Origin: CAZNVB01 sp964651495
GTDB lineage: Bacteria; Acidobacteriota; Aminicenantia; Aminicenantales; UBA8522
Reading direction: 5' to 3'
NCBI GenBank assembly: GCA_964651495.1
Contig: CAZYWP010000092.1
Location: 1-12,791, forward strand
Length of the DNA: 12,791 nt
The position numbers and the translations under genes are program-made. Under the pieces are notes generated by a model. That model saw only the letters and a program-made list of their open reading frames with translations. It did no database searches and was not told where the DNA came from. Positions 1 through 7,245 of this stretch are shown piece by piece (the stretch's first letter is position 1; every line of letters starts with the position of its first letter).

Positions 1-21
1 AATCAGCGTTCTGACGACCCC

Positions 22-56
22 AACCCCGAGCCTATTTGGTTTTTGGCCGGGGTTTT
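22..56 (+). terminator. Possible intrinsic terminator of an upstream gene
   Basis: AACCCCG (22-28) pairs with CGGGGTT (48-54). After a single bulged A at 29, GCC (30-32) pairs with GGC (45-47), giving a 10-bp stem with a T-rich 12-nt loop. The 3' arm runs into TTTT (53-56). No such T run follows on the other strand, so it would act on a plus-strand transcript entering from the left. The T tract is short, and the hairpin overlaps the proposed PBP1A promoter, so it may be a weak or partial terminator. Confidence 0.5.
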
Positions 57-64
57 GCTATATT
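36..64 (+). promoter_or_regulatory. Candidate promoter of the PBP1A gene (leaderless)
   Basis: TATATT (59-64) matches the -10 consensus at 5 of 6 bases. It is preceded by TGC, forming an extended -10. TTGGTT (36-41) lies 17 nt upstream as a weak -35 (3 of 6). Only 8 nt separate the -10 from the ATG at 73, so transcription would begin at or within a few bases of the start codon. This fits the absence of any Shine-Dalgarno sequence there. The assignment rests on sequence match alone. Confidence 0.45.
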
Positions 65-72
65 GAAAATTC

Positions 73-2508
73 ATGGCCAGGCAGATCAATCGGGCGAGGG
101 CAAAGATAAAACGGCCCCATCTGCGCATCCATATCGAGAAGTTCAATGCCGGAAAGGTCCTCAGGGCCGCAGGACTGATCTACCTCCTCGGTCTGGCCGC
201 GGTGTTCGGCGCTGTCTTCGGGGCTTACCAAGCCGTCCGCCAGAATCTTCCCTCTGTTTCCGACCTCGAGACGTTCGAGCCCAATATCCTCACTTCTATT
301 TATTCCGATGATGGCCGGATGATCAAGGACTTCGCCACCGAGCGGAGGATCGAAGTTCCCTACGAGAGGATCCCGGATTCGCTGAAAAAGGCCATCATCG
401 CCACCGAGGACCCGCGATTTCTCAAGCACAACGGGATCGACCTCCGGGGAATCCTCCGGGCCGCCAAAGAGAACATCCGGCGCGGCCGGATTTTCCGGCG
501 GCCCGAAGGCGGGAGCACCATCACCCAGCAGCTGGCCCGCAACCTCTTCCTCTATCCCCAGCAGACCATCGGCCGCAAGCTCAAGGAAATGTACCTGGCC
601 GTCCAGATCGAGAAGTACTACTCCAAGGAAAAAATCCTGGAGATGTACTGCAACCAGTTTTACCTCAACCACGGCGTGCACGGCGTCGAGACGGCCTCGA
701 ATTTTTATTTCGGCAAGAGCGTTGCCGACCTGACTCTGGAGGAGGCGGCGATGATCGCCGGGATCTTCCGCGGCCCGTCTGTCTATTCTCCCTATAACAA
801 TACGGAGGTCACTCTCCGCCGCCGTAACCATGTCATCAGCCGGATGCTGGAAGAAGGCTACATCGAAAAGGGCCAGGCGGAAGAAGCCAAGGCCCGGCCG
901 ATGACCGTCCTTCCCTGGCGGAGCGGAGGATACTCATCCGATTTCGCCGCCTATTTTTTCGAGGAAGTCCGCAGGTATTTGGCCAAGAAGTTCGGCAGCG
1001 AAATCCTCTATCAGGGCGGGTTGAAGGTCTACACCACCCTCAACCCGGTTCTCCAAAAATACGCCGAAGATGCGCTCTTGAACCGGCTGCGGCAAATCGA
1101 TAAACAAAAAGGCTGGCGCAAGGACAAAAAGAACCTGCTCAAGGAAGGGAGAGAGAAGCTCGAGGAGGAATGGCTGGAGCGCTGGGTCTCCGCCACGGTG
1201 GAAGCAGATGAAGTGACCGACGCCATCGTCCTTTCCGTGACTCGCACAGAGGCCTCTGTCCGGGTAAAAAAATACACGGGGAAGCTCCCGAACAAGGACA
1301 TCGCCTGGACTAGGACGGACAACCTGGAGAAGCTGCTCGAACCGGGAGACGTGATCCAGGTCAAGGTCAAAGGCGTCGACGAGGGCAAGAAAGAGGTCCA
1401 GGTTTCCCTGGACCAGGACCCGCTCCTCGAGGGCGCTTTCCTGGTCATCGACCCCCGTTCCGGCCAGATCAAAGCCATGGTCGGCGGATACTCTTTCCAG
1501 CGGAGCGAATGGAACCGGGCGACGCAGGCCCAGAGGCAGGCCGGTTCCGCCATCAAGCCCATTCTTTACACCGCAGCCCTGGAAAACCGCTTCACCGCGT
1601 CCAGCCAGATCTCCGACGAACCCGTAGAATTTCCCGATAAATGGCTGGGAGAAACCTGGACGCCGCGGAATTACGACCGGAAATACAAAGGGACTGTGAC
1701 GCTGCGCATCGGTCTGGAGGAATCCCGCAACGTGGTGACCGCCCGGCTGCTCGATTATATATCACCCCAGACGGGCGTCGACTACTGCCGCAAATTCGGG
1801 CTGACCTCGACCATCTATCCCTATCTTTCCCTGTCGCTCGGGACTTTCGATGTCAGCCTTCTCGAGCTCGTCTCCGCCTACACGGTCTTTCCGAACAAGG
1901 GCGTCCGGATCAAGCCGTATTTCATCACCCGGATCGAAGACCGCGAGGGGAATGTTCTCGAGGAGGCCAGGGTCGAAGCGGAGGAGGTCATTTCTCCCCA
2001 GAGGGCCTATCTCATGACCTCCCTGATGCGGGGCGTCGTCCAGAGAGGAACCGCGGCAGCGGCCAATTCTCTGGGCATCCCCCTGGCCGGGAAGACCGGT
2101 ACAACGAGCGACTACACCGACGCCTGGTTCATCGGGTTCTCGCCCTCGCTCTGCGCCGGCGTCTGGATCGGCAACGATGAGAAGGTGCCGATCGGCAACA
2201 GGCAAGCCGGAGCCGTGGCCGCTCTTCCGGCCTGGATCACGTTTTTCAAGCGGATCATCGACGATGAAACAAAGAGCGCCCAGGCGGCAGGCCGGAAGCC
2301 GAACTTCGAAGATTTCGATGTCCCCCCCAATATCACGTTTGTCGAGGTCGACTGGAAAACCGGGTTTCTGGCCACGCCGGCGTGTCTGTGGCCGATCAGA
2401 GAAGCCTTTCTCGCCGGGACCGAACCCGACCGCTATTGCTCAAACCAAGATCATTTCAAGATTCTCGACTATTACGGCACAGAGAAGGCCGTCGAGGAAC
2501 ACGATTAG
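73..2508 (+). CDS. mrcA: Class A penicillin-binding protein 1A (bifunctional peptidoglycan synthase)
   Basis: This 811-aa enzyme polymerises lipid II into glycan strands and cross-links the stem peptides on the outer face of the inner membrane. A short basic N-terminus is followed by one transmembrane helix (about 32-55). The glycosyltransferase domain (about 80-250) shows IIATEDPRFLKHNG with catalytic Glu112 and GGSTITQQLARN (146-157). An OB-like insert at about 372-452, typical of PBP1A rather than PBP1B, precedes the transpeptidase domain. That domain has GSAIKP with Ser492 and Lys495, SRN (551-553) and KTGTT (Lys674). Two cysteines near the C-terminus flank a GTEPDRYC segment seen in many PBP1As. 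The start is fixed by an in-frame TGA at 64-66, with no earlier start possible, and no Shine-Dalgarno site is visible. Length is close to E. coli PBP1A (850 aa). The gene ends in a 4-nt tail-to-tail overlap with the FecR gene. The family is certain. The mrcA symbol is by domain type. Confidence 0.96.
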   Translation: MARQINRARAKIKRPHLRIHIEKFNAGKVLRAAGLIYLLGLAAVFGAVFGAYQAVRQNLPSVSDLETFEPNILTSIYSDDGRMIKDFATERRIEVPYERIPDSLKKAIIATEDPRFLKHNGIDLRGILRAAKENIRRGRIFRRPEGGSTITQQLARNLFLYPQQTIGRKLKEMYLAVQIEKYYSKEKILEMYCNQFYLNHGVHGVETASNFYFGKSVADLTLEEAAMIAGIFRGPSVYSPYNNTEVTLRRRNHVISRMLEEGYIEKGQAEEAKARPMTVLPWRSGGYSSDFAAYFFEEVRRYLAKKFGSEILYQGGLKVYTTLNPVLQKYAEDALLNRLRQIDKQKGWRKDKKNLLKEGREKLEEEWLERWVSATVEADEVTDAIVLSVTRTEASVRVKKYTGKLPNKDIAWTRTDNLEKLLEPGDVIQVKVKGVDEGKKEVQVSLDQDPLLEGAFLVIDPRSGQIKAMVGGYSFQRSEWNRATQAQRQAGSAIKPILYTAALENRFTASSQISDEPVEFPDKWLGETWTPRNYDRKYKGTVTLRIGLEESRNVVTARLLDYISPQTGVDYCRKFGLTSTIYPYLSLSLGTFDVSLLELVSAYTVFPNKGVRIKPYFITRIEDREGNVLEEARVEAEEVISPQRAYLMTSLMRGVVQRGTAAAANSLGIPLAGKTGTTSDYTDAWFIGFSPSLCAGVWIGNDEKVPIGNRQAGAVAALPAWITFFKRIIDDETKSAQAAGRKPNFEDFDVPPNITFVEVDWKTGFLATPACLWPIREAFLAGTEPDRYCSNQDHFKILDYYGTEKAVEEHD

Positions 2509-4262
2509 CCCTTTTTCCGGACACCTCCCCCCGAGGACCTTGAACCCGAGGAGCCGGAGCCGGAAGACGACCCCCGCGAGCCCGAGGAGACGGAACCCCG
2601 CGAACCCGAAGAGCTCGAGCCCCGGGAGACCGATCCCCGGGACGACGAGCCGCGCGACGAGGATGAGGAAGATTTGTTCCCCTGAATATAATTATAAAAG
2701 CGGCTGCGGATGGACCTCGAGCTCGAACCCAGGCTGCTGCCGGAGAATTTCCTGAGGCTGATCTCCGGAGACGGAGGATAGCCGATGGAATCTCTTCTCA
2801 CCGCGCTTCTCACCTGGCCGCCCGTTGGGCTGGTTGCCGAGGGCATGCCGCTGCGGCGGATGCCGCGTCCCTCGATTGACTCCGGCTTCTGGCCGCTTTT
2901 CCCCGCCGTCCGCATAGAGCTCGGGTAGCCGACGGATTCCGGACCCTTGAGGGCGGGCGATGTGAGGCTTCTTCCCGGCTCACCGCCGGCCGTCCTGATG
3001 TCCTTGCTCGGGGAGAGCCGGCCCGCCTCCACGCCCTGGAGGGAGCCTTGTTTGCCGGCCGGCCGCAGGGACGGCTGCTGCGCCGTCAGCGTCATTTTGT
3101 CCAGGCCCTTCCCCGTCAGGGAGTCTGACCGGAGCGCGACATCCGAGATTTTCTTCGCCTGGAGCTGGTCCTTGCGAACGACGGTCAGGGCGCGGGAATT
3201 GTAAGGATAATAGGCGCCGGGATAATATCCCCAGAACACCCCATCCATGACGACGCCGGGATACCCCCACCAACTCAGCGGCGCCCAGCCCCAGTAGAAG
3301 GGATCATACCACCAGCTCACCCAGGCCGGTCCCCAGATCGAAGTCGGAATCCAGTACCAGCCCATCCCGGCTCCCCAGCCCCAGCGGCCATAGTGGAACG
3401 GCGCCCAGCCCCAGGGCTCATAGGGAATCCAGGTCCAGCCGCTCAGGCCCAGCCAGGTCCAGCGGCCGTTGTAGTAGGGGCGCCAATCGGAGCCCATATC
3501 GCCCGGCACCCAGACCCACCCATAGGGACGGAGATAGGTCCAATCCCCGTACTGGTCGAGCTCGGACTCGAAATCCTCGATCTCCTCGGGAAGACGCCGG
3601 TCGGCCACCTGAATTCGAGTGGAGGATTCCCGGGATTCGCTCCAGCGGTCGAACCCGTCCTCGGCGACGGCCATGAATCGAGACGGCCGCGAATCGAGGC
3701 GCCCGCCGGCCGCGCCGAGGCTCTGCTCGCTCTTGACCAGCAGAGACCCCTTTGCTCCCGCTGCTTCGGCCTGGCCGTAGAAAACGAAGAGATCGGTCTT
3801 GTTGTTCTCCCGGACATCGATGCGGTAGTAGCCTTCCGAGAGCATATAGTAGGAGGCATCCGGCGTGTGGACTTCGATCGTCTTCTCTTTATCGAGCCGG
3901 TTCACGCTGAGGTAGATATTGCCCTTTAGGACGCGCAGGCGAAAAAGGTCGGATTCCTTGTTCGGCAGGCTCAAGATGTCGAGCTTAGTGTCGTTGTCGA
4001 GGCGGACAAAATTTTTCCTGCCCAGGAAGATTTCCGCCTTCCCGTCGGTCGTTCCCACCTGGTTTCCCGCCTCGATCGGCATGTTGACGACGCCGTCCTC
4101 CAGAGCGGCCTCGCCGCTCCTTTGCACATAGGCCCTGCCGCTGAGGGAGCTCAGCCGGGCAAACGAGTCATTCGTGTACTTCGTCTCTTCCTCACCATAC
4201 AGCGAAAAAGAGAAGAAAAGAGCGCAGGATAAAAGCAAAATCAAGCGGGCATATTTTCTCAT
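2505..4262 (-). CDS. Secreted FecR-domain / DUF6600-like protein with Trp-rich core and Ser-Gly-Arg tail
   Basis: This 585-aa protein has a signal peptide (MRKYARLILLLSCALFFSFS, cleavage near residue 23), so it is probably periplasmic or exported. Residues about 36-200 look like a FecR-type beta domain (SGRAYVQRSGE, VLKGNIYLSV). Residues 238-349 form a very aromatic block of repeated W-x-W and YGRW units with 23 Trp between 241 and 344, as in DUF6600 proteins. Residues 350-530 are Pro/Ser/Gly-rich and probably disordered. Residues 531-580 are a Ser/Gly/Arg low-complexity tail, followed by VRKKG. No enzyme motif is visible and the family has no firm function. No partner sigma or anti-sigma gene lies nearby, so a FecR-type signalling role is not supported. 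The ATG at 4262 has a good Shine-Dalgarno site. The 186-bp gap to the upstream HDAC-like gene could hold a promoter, but I see no clear -35/-10 pair in it and no clear terminator. Confidence 0.85.
   Translation of the reverse strand: MRKYARLILLLSCALFFSFSLYGEEETKYTNDSFARLSSLSGRAYVQRSGEAALEDGVVNMPIEAGNQVGTTDGKAEIFLGRKNFVRLDNDTKLDILSLPNKESDLFRLRVLKGNIYLSVNRLDKEKTIEVHTPDASYYMLSEGYYRIDVRENNKTDLFVFYGQAEAAGAKGSLLVKSEQSLGAAGGRLDSRPSRFMAVAEDGFDRWSESRESSTRIQVADRRLPEEIEDFESELDQYGDWTYLRPYGWVWVPGDMGSDWRPYYNGRWTWLGLSGWTWIPYEPWGWAPFHYGRWGWGAGMGWYWIPTSIWGPAWVSWWYDPFYWGWAPLSWWGYPGVVMDGVFWGYYPGAYYPYNSRALTVVRKDQLQAKKISDVALRSDSLTGKGLDKMTLTAQQPSLRPAGKQGSLQGVEAGRLSPSKDIRTAGGEPGRSLTSPALKGPESVGYPSSMRTAGKSGQKPESIEGRGIRRSGMPSATSPTGGQVRSAVRRDSIGYPPSPEISLRKFSGSSLGSSSRSIRSRFYNYIQGNKSSSSSSRGSSSRGSVSRGSSSSGSRGSVSSGSRGSSSGSGSSGSRSSGGGVRKKG
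2523..2672 (-). repeat. Low-complexity Ser/Gly/Arg-coding tract
   Basis: This tract codes for residues 531-580 of the FecR/DUF6600 protein. It is built from irregular SSRGS, SRGSV and SGSRGS units, with 29 serines in 50 residues. The DNA is a degenerate tandem array using mixed Ser codons, not an exact microsatellite. Such tails are usually disordered and can vary in length between strains. Confidence 0.8.
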
Positions 4263-4268
4263 TAAAAT

Positions 4269-4276
4269 TCACCTCT
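4269..4276 (-). promoter_or_regulatory. Shine-Dalgarno site of the FecR/DUF6600 gene
   Basis: On the minus strand AGAGGTGA lies 6 nt before the ATG (4262-4260). This supports the chosen start, which also gives a complete signal peptide. Confidence 0.75.
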
Positions 4277-4448
4277 TTTTATTAATTAGCAAAAACCATG
4301 CCATATTTCCTGCCTGAATTCCCGGGCATCCCTGTCCCGTCTTGTCCTGAAAAAGGGACGACTGACCTTTCCGGGGACACCCGGCCCGGACGCTGAAAAC
4401 CCATGATGACAGCCGGTCGCCGATTTTTCCCTTGACCATCGCCCCGGC

Positions 4449-5486
4449 TCAGAGATTGACCGGCCAGTAGCGCTTCTGGACCTTGAAGACAGGGGCCAGC
4501 TCCCTTTCCAGCACTCCCGTGACCGCCGGGGTGTCGGGGTGCGGCCGTTCCTTTCCGGCCAGGACGAGAAGCACCTGCCTGACGCCGTCCCGGAGGCCGG
4601 AGAGGTTGTAGCCTCCCTCAAGAGTCAGCAGAAGTCTGGCTCCGGCGGTTTCCCCGGCCAGCCCCATCAGCTCTGCGGCCAGGGCGCCGAAACCCTGGAC
4701 GCTCACCTCCATGCCGCCCAAAGGATCCCCGGCGAATATGTCGAACCCGGCGGAGACGAGGATGAATTCGGGTTTGTAGGCTTTGGCGATGGGGACGAGG
4801 AGCCGGCGGAAAATGAACCGGAAATCATCATCCGTCTTTCCTGGGACCAAGGGAACATTGACGGTGAACCCCTCCCCGTCGCCGGTTCCGACCTCGCTCC
4901 AGAACCCGCTGCCGGGATAGTGGGGGAACTGGTGGGTGGAGAAATAGAGCACGTCCCGCCGGGAGTAAAACGCGTTCTGGGTTCCGTTGCCGTGGTGCAG
5001 GTCCCAGTCCACGATCAATATCCGTTTGATTCCATGTTTTTTAATCAAATATTGAGCGGCCACGGCGACATTGTTGAAGATGCAGAAGCCCCTGGCCTGG
5101 GAGGCCTCGGCGTGGTGGCCGGGCGGCCGGACGAGGGCGAACCCGTTCTGGATTTTGCCGCCCATGACCATGTCGGCCGCCTCGAGCAATCCCCCCGCCG
5201 CCAACAGGGCGGCCTCGAACGAGCGGGGCGAGGTGGACGTATCGGGGTCGAGATAGACCCGGTCTTTTCCCGCCGTTTCCTTGATTTGGCTGAAATAGGA
5301 CTTGGTGTGGATGAGCGTGATCTCGTCTTCATCGGCCGGCCGGGGCGAGATCGTGACCAACGACGAAAGCGCCTGCTCTTTCTCCAGCATTTCATAGATG
5401 ACCTGAAGTCTCTGCGGGCTTTCGGGATGAAAAGCTCCCATTTTGTGCTCAAGATAGCGCCTGTCTTTGACAATTCCAGTGCTCAA
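4449..5486 (-). CDS. Histone-deacetylase-family zinc amidohydrolase (HDAC/AcuC/APAH superfamily)
   Basis: This 345-aa protein is a cytoplasmic zinc-dependent deacetylase of the arginase/deacetylase fold, at the usual length of bacterial HDAC-like proteins. Visible motifs are PPGHHAEA with the catalytic His pair 124-125, DWDLHHGNGTQ with zinc ligands Asp162 and His164, SAGFDIFAGDPLG with zinc ligand Asp249, and LEGGYNLSGL with the transition-state Tyr293. All key residues are present, so it should be active. HPESPQRL (20-27) is the usual N-terminal family motif. The start is a TTG at 5486-5484, preceded by GAGAGG; the first residues (STGIVKDRRYLEH) match where family members begin. It lies 46 bp after the symporter gene in the same direction, suggesting co-transcription. 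Substrates in the family include acetyl-lysine proteins, acetylpolyamines and other N-acyl compounds. Which applies here cannot be told. A pairing with the symporter, importing an acetylated solute, is inference. Confidence 0.93.
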   Translation of the reverse strand: MSTGIVKDRRYLEHKMGAFHPESPQRLQVIYEMLEKEQALSSLVTISPRPADEDEITLIHTKSYFSQIKETAGKDRVYLDPDTSTSPRSFEAALLAAGGLLEAADMVMGGKIQNGFALVRPPGHHAEASQARGFCIFNNVAVAAQYLIKKHGIKRILIVDWDLHHGNGTQNAFYSRRDVLYFSTHQFPHYPGSGFWSEVGTGDGEGFTVNVPLVPGKTDDDFRFIFRRLLVPIAKAYKPEFILVSAGFDIFAGDPLGGMEVSVQGFGALAAELMGLAGETAGARLLLTLEGGYNLSGLRDGVRQVLLVLAGKERPHPDTPAVTGVLERELAPVFKVQKRYWPVNL

Positions 5487-5490
5487 AAGA

Positions 5491-5496
5491 CCTCTC
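5491..5496 (-). promoter_or_regulatory. Shine-Dalgarno site supporting the TTG start of the HDAC-like gene
   Basis: On the minus strand GAGAGG sits 4 nt before the TTG codon. A second purine run, AAGGAG (5505-5500), lies 13 nt before it. There is no ATG at a comparable place: the first in-frame ATG is codon 16, inside the conserved N-terminal region. TTG is therefore the best start. Confidence 0.6.
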
Positions 5497-5532
5497 TTTC
5501 TCCTTGCCGGGGAAACGAGCCTGCCGACGAAC

Positions 5533-7245
5533 TCAATTCCGAGCCTCTTTTTTGGGGAAAAATTTCTCCAGCTCTTCCGGGTTGGGCTTGGAAGAAAGAA
5601 GGCTCCCTACAATCAAGCAAAGGACGGAGACGATAATCGCCGGGTAAATGCTGGGAATTCCCCAGGGATCACCACCCTTAAGCACGGAAGGAAAGGCGCG
5701 CGGAATGACCAGCTCGAAGATGATCGCCACGACTGTGCCCGAGACGATCGAGGCTACTCCTCCGACGCGGGTGGCCCGCTTCCAGGTGAGCGCCGCGAGC
5801 AGAGCTGGTGTGATGGCGACGCCGTACATCGTGTAAGCAAATAAAGCATAGCTCAGGACCGAGATGCGGGCATGCAGCACGGTCGGAATAAAAATCAGCA
5901 GGAAGGCGGCCACACCCAGGATGACGACAAAGACCTTTTGCAGGGCCACCAATTTCCTTTGGTCGGTCTCAGAGCGCATGAACCGCTGGTAAATGTCGTG
6001 CATGATATTGGTGGATGGCGAAAGCAGATAGTTCATCCCGGTGGAAATGACGACAGCGCAGGCGGCGCCGAGAAGGAGAAGTCCCACCAGCAAGCCGACG
6101 ACACCTTTCGAGCCGATGTCCTTGGCGGCTTGGAGGACAACTGAGGCGGGATCGATTCCCGCCCGGACAGCCGCCGCCTTCGCGGGCGTGTCCGCGGAGG
6201 CGAACGCTTCTTGCAGCTTTTGCTCCAGCGCAGGAACTTGACCAGGCTTGATACCGCCTCTCGAGGCGAGCTCTTGAACCAGGGCCATGGCACGGCGGGA
6301 AGCCTGATTCGCCGCCAGCTTGTCGGCAGCGATCTCGCTCTTCACGGTTTCTGCTATTTCAAAGGTCTTGATGTCCTTCCAATGGGAGGCGGCAGAATAA
6401 ATGGCGATGGCCACGACCAGGGTTTCCACCAGGACGGTGCCGATGATCCATAGCCCGACAGCCCTCTTAGCCTCGCGGGGCGTTTTGGCGGAATAGAACT
6501 TCTGGTACATGGACTGGACGCCCATCAGGAGAAGCATCGTCGCCAGGAAGTATGCTCCGCCTTTGAGAGCGGGATACTGCCCGAAATCTGCGGAGAAAAC
6601 GGCAAAGTGCTGGGCCGGCAATGCCGCTGGAGCAGCCTGAAAGCCGCCGGCGAAGGCCACGGTGAAGGGGAGGGCAATGCAGCAGGCGAGAAGGATGATG
6701 ATGCCGTTGGGCAAGTCAGTATGGGCCACGGCAACCATTCCGCCCAAGGCTGTGAACAGGATGACGAACAGAGCGGCGATTGTCTGTCCCACCTCGACCG
6801 ACACCGAGCCGTTGGTCACAACGTTGAGAATGTAGCCGCCGGCCCGGAACTGATAGGAAACGATCGTGGTGAAAGCGATAATCAAGGCAATGGCCCCGAA
6901 CAGGCGGGCGAACTTGCCGTAGCGGACTTCCAGGATATCCCCGACGGTATACTGGCCAAACGTCCGGATCTTGGCAGCGAGAAAATAGATCACGGCGATG
7001 CCGAACCAGGCCCCCGCGGGCAGCCACAGCGACGACCAACCCGCTCGCGCCGCGTATTCTGCGCCGGCGATAAAGGTCCCCGAGCCGATCCAGGTGCAGA
7101 TCAGGGTGAAGACCATGACCTGCCACTTAAGCGAGCGGCCGGCCACCATGAAGTCCTCCTGGCTCTTGATGCGGCGGGCGCGGATAAAATTCAAGGCGGC
7201 CAGGACCAGAAGATAGGCCAGGATGATGTAGAGATAAATCGACAT
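5533..7245 (-). CDS. SSS-family sodium/solute symporter
   Basis: This 570-aa integral membrane transporter of the sodium:solute symporter family (LeuT fold) shows about 13 hydrophobic helices, near residues 2-21, 41-64, 71-92, 115-135, 152-172, 180-203, 231-247, 263-286, 378-402, 436-458, 461-488, 493-515 and 534-552. The basic loop after helix 1 fits a cytoplasmic side. VISTGMNYLLSPSTNIMHDIY (399-419) aligns by eye with the PutP helix carrying Ser340/Thr341, placing the Na2-site pair at Ser401/Thr402. This supports sodium coupling. Residues about 287-377 form an unusually long hydrophilic, probably helical loop between helices 8 and 9, predicted on the outside. The substrate is unknown; family members carry sugars, proline, acids or vitamins. 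The ATG overlaps the TGA of the radical SAM gene (TGATG) and has a strong AGGAGG 5 nt upstream. The reading frame stays open for about 270 codons upstream of this ATG, but that part is antisense-frame noise inside the radical SAM gene. Confidence 0.94.
   Translation of the reverse strand: MSIYLYIILAYLLVLAALNFIRARRIKSQEDFMVAGRSLKWQVMVFTLICTWIGSGTFIAGAEYAARAGWSSLWLPAGAWFGIAVIYFLAAKIRTFGQYTVGDILEVRYGKFARLFGAIALIIAFTTIVSYQFRAGGYILNVVTNGSVSVEVGQTIAALFVILFTALGGMVAVAHTDLPNGIIILLACCIALPFTVAFAGGFQAAPAALPAQHFAVFSADFGQYPALKGGAYFLATMLLLMGVQSMYQKFYSAKTPREAKRAVGLWIIGTVLVETLVVAIAIYSAASHWKDIKTFEIAETVKSEIAADKLAANQASRRAMALVQELASRGGIKPGQVPALEQKLQEAFASADTPAKAAAVRAGIDPASVVLQAAKDIGSKGVVGLLVGLLLLGAACAVVISTGMNYLLSPSTNIMHDIYQRFMRSETDQRKLVALQKVFVVILGVAAFLLIFIPTVLHARISVLSYALFAYTMYGVAITPALLAALTWKRATRVGGVASIVSGTVVAIIFELVIPRAFPSVLKGGDPWGIPSIYPAIIVSVLCLIVGSLLSSKPNPEELEKFFPKKEARN

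Noticed and set aside
4222..4262. Cys13 of the FecR protein as a lipoprotein lipobox (LLSC)
   Set aside because: The hydrophobic core before the Cys is too short and continues for eight residues after it, which fits an ordinary signal peptide better.
4334..4359. GTCCC/GGGAC inverted repeat between the HDAC-like and FecR genes, considered as an operon terminator
   Set aside because: The stem is only 5 bp with a 16-nt loop, and no T run follows on the minus strand.
4286..4621. A 111-codon minus-strand frame between the HDAC-like and FecR genes
   Set aside because: About half of it is an alternative frame of the HDAC-like gene. The rest is Arg/Ser-rich with no motif and no ribosome binding site.
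4539..5636. A 365-codon plus-strand frame antisense to the HDAC-like gene (similar long antisense frames occur at 58-831, 7494-8468 and 9196-10143)
   Set aside because: These are expected shadows of GC-rich codons. They are Gly/Pro/Asp/Leu-rich without motifs, and the opposite strands carry clear conserved proteins.
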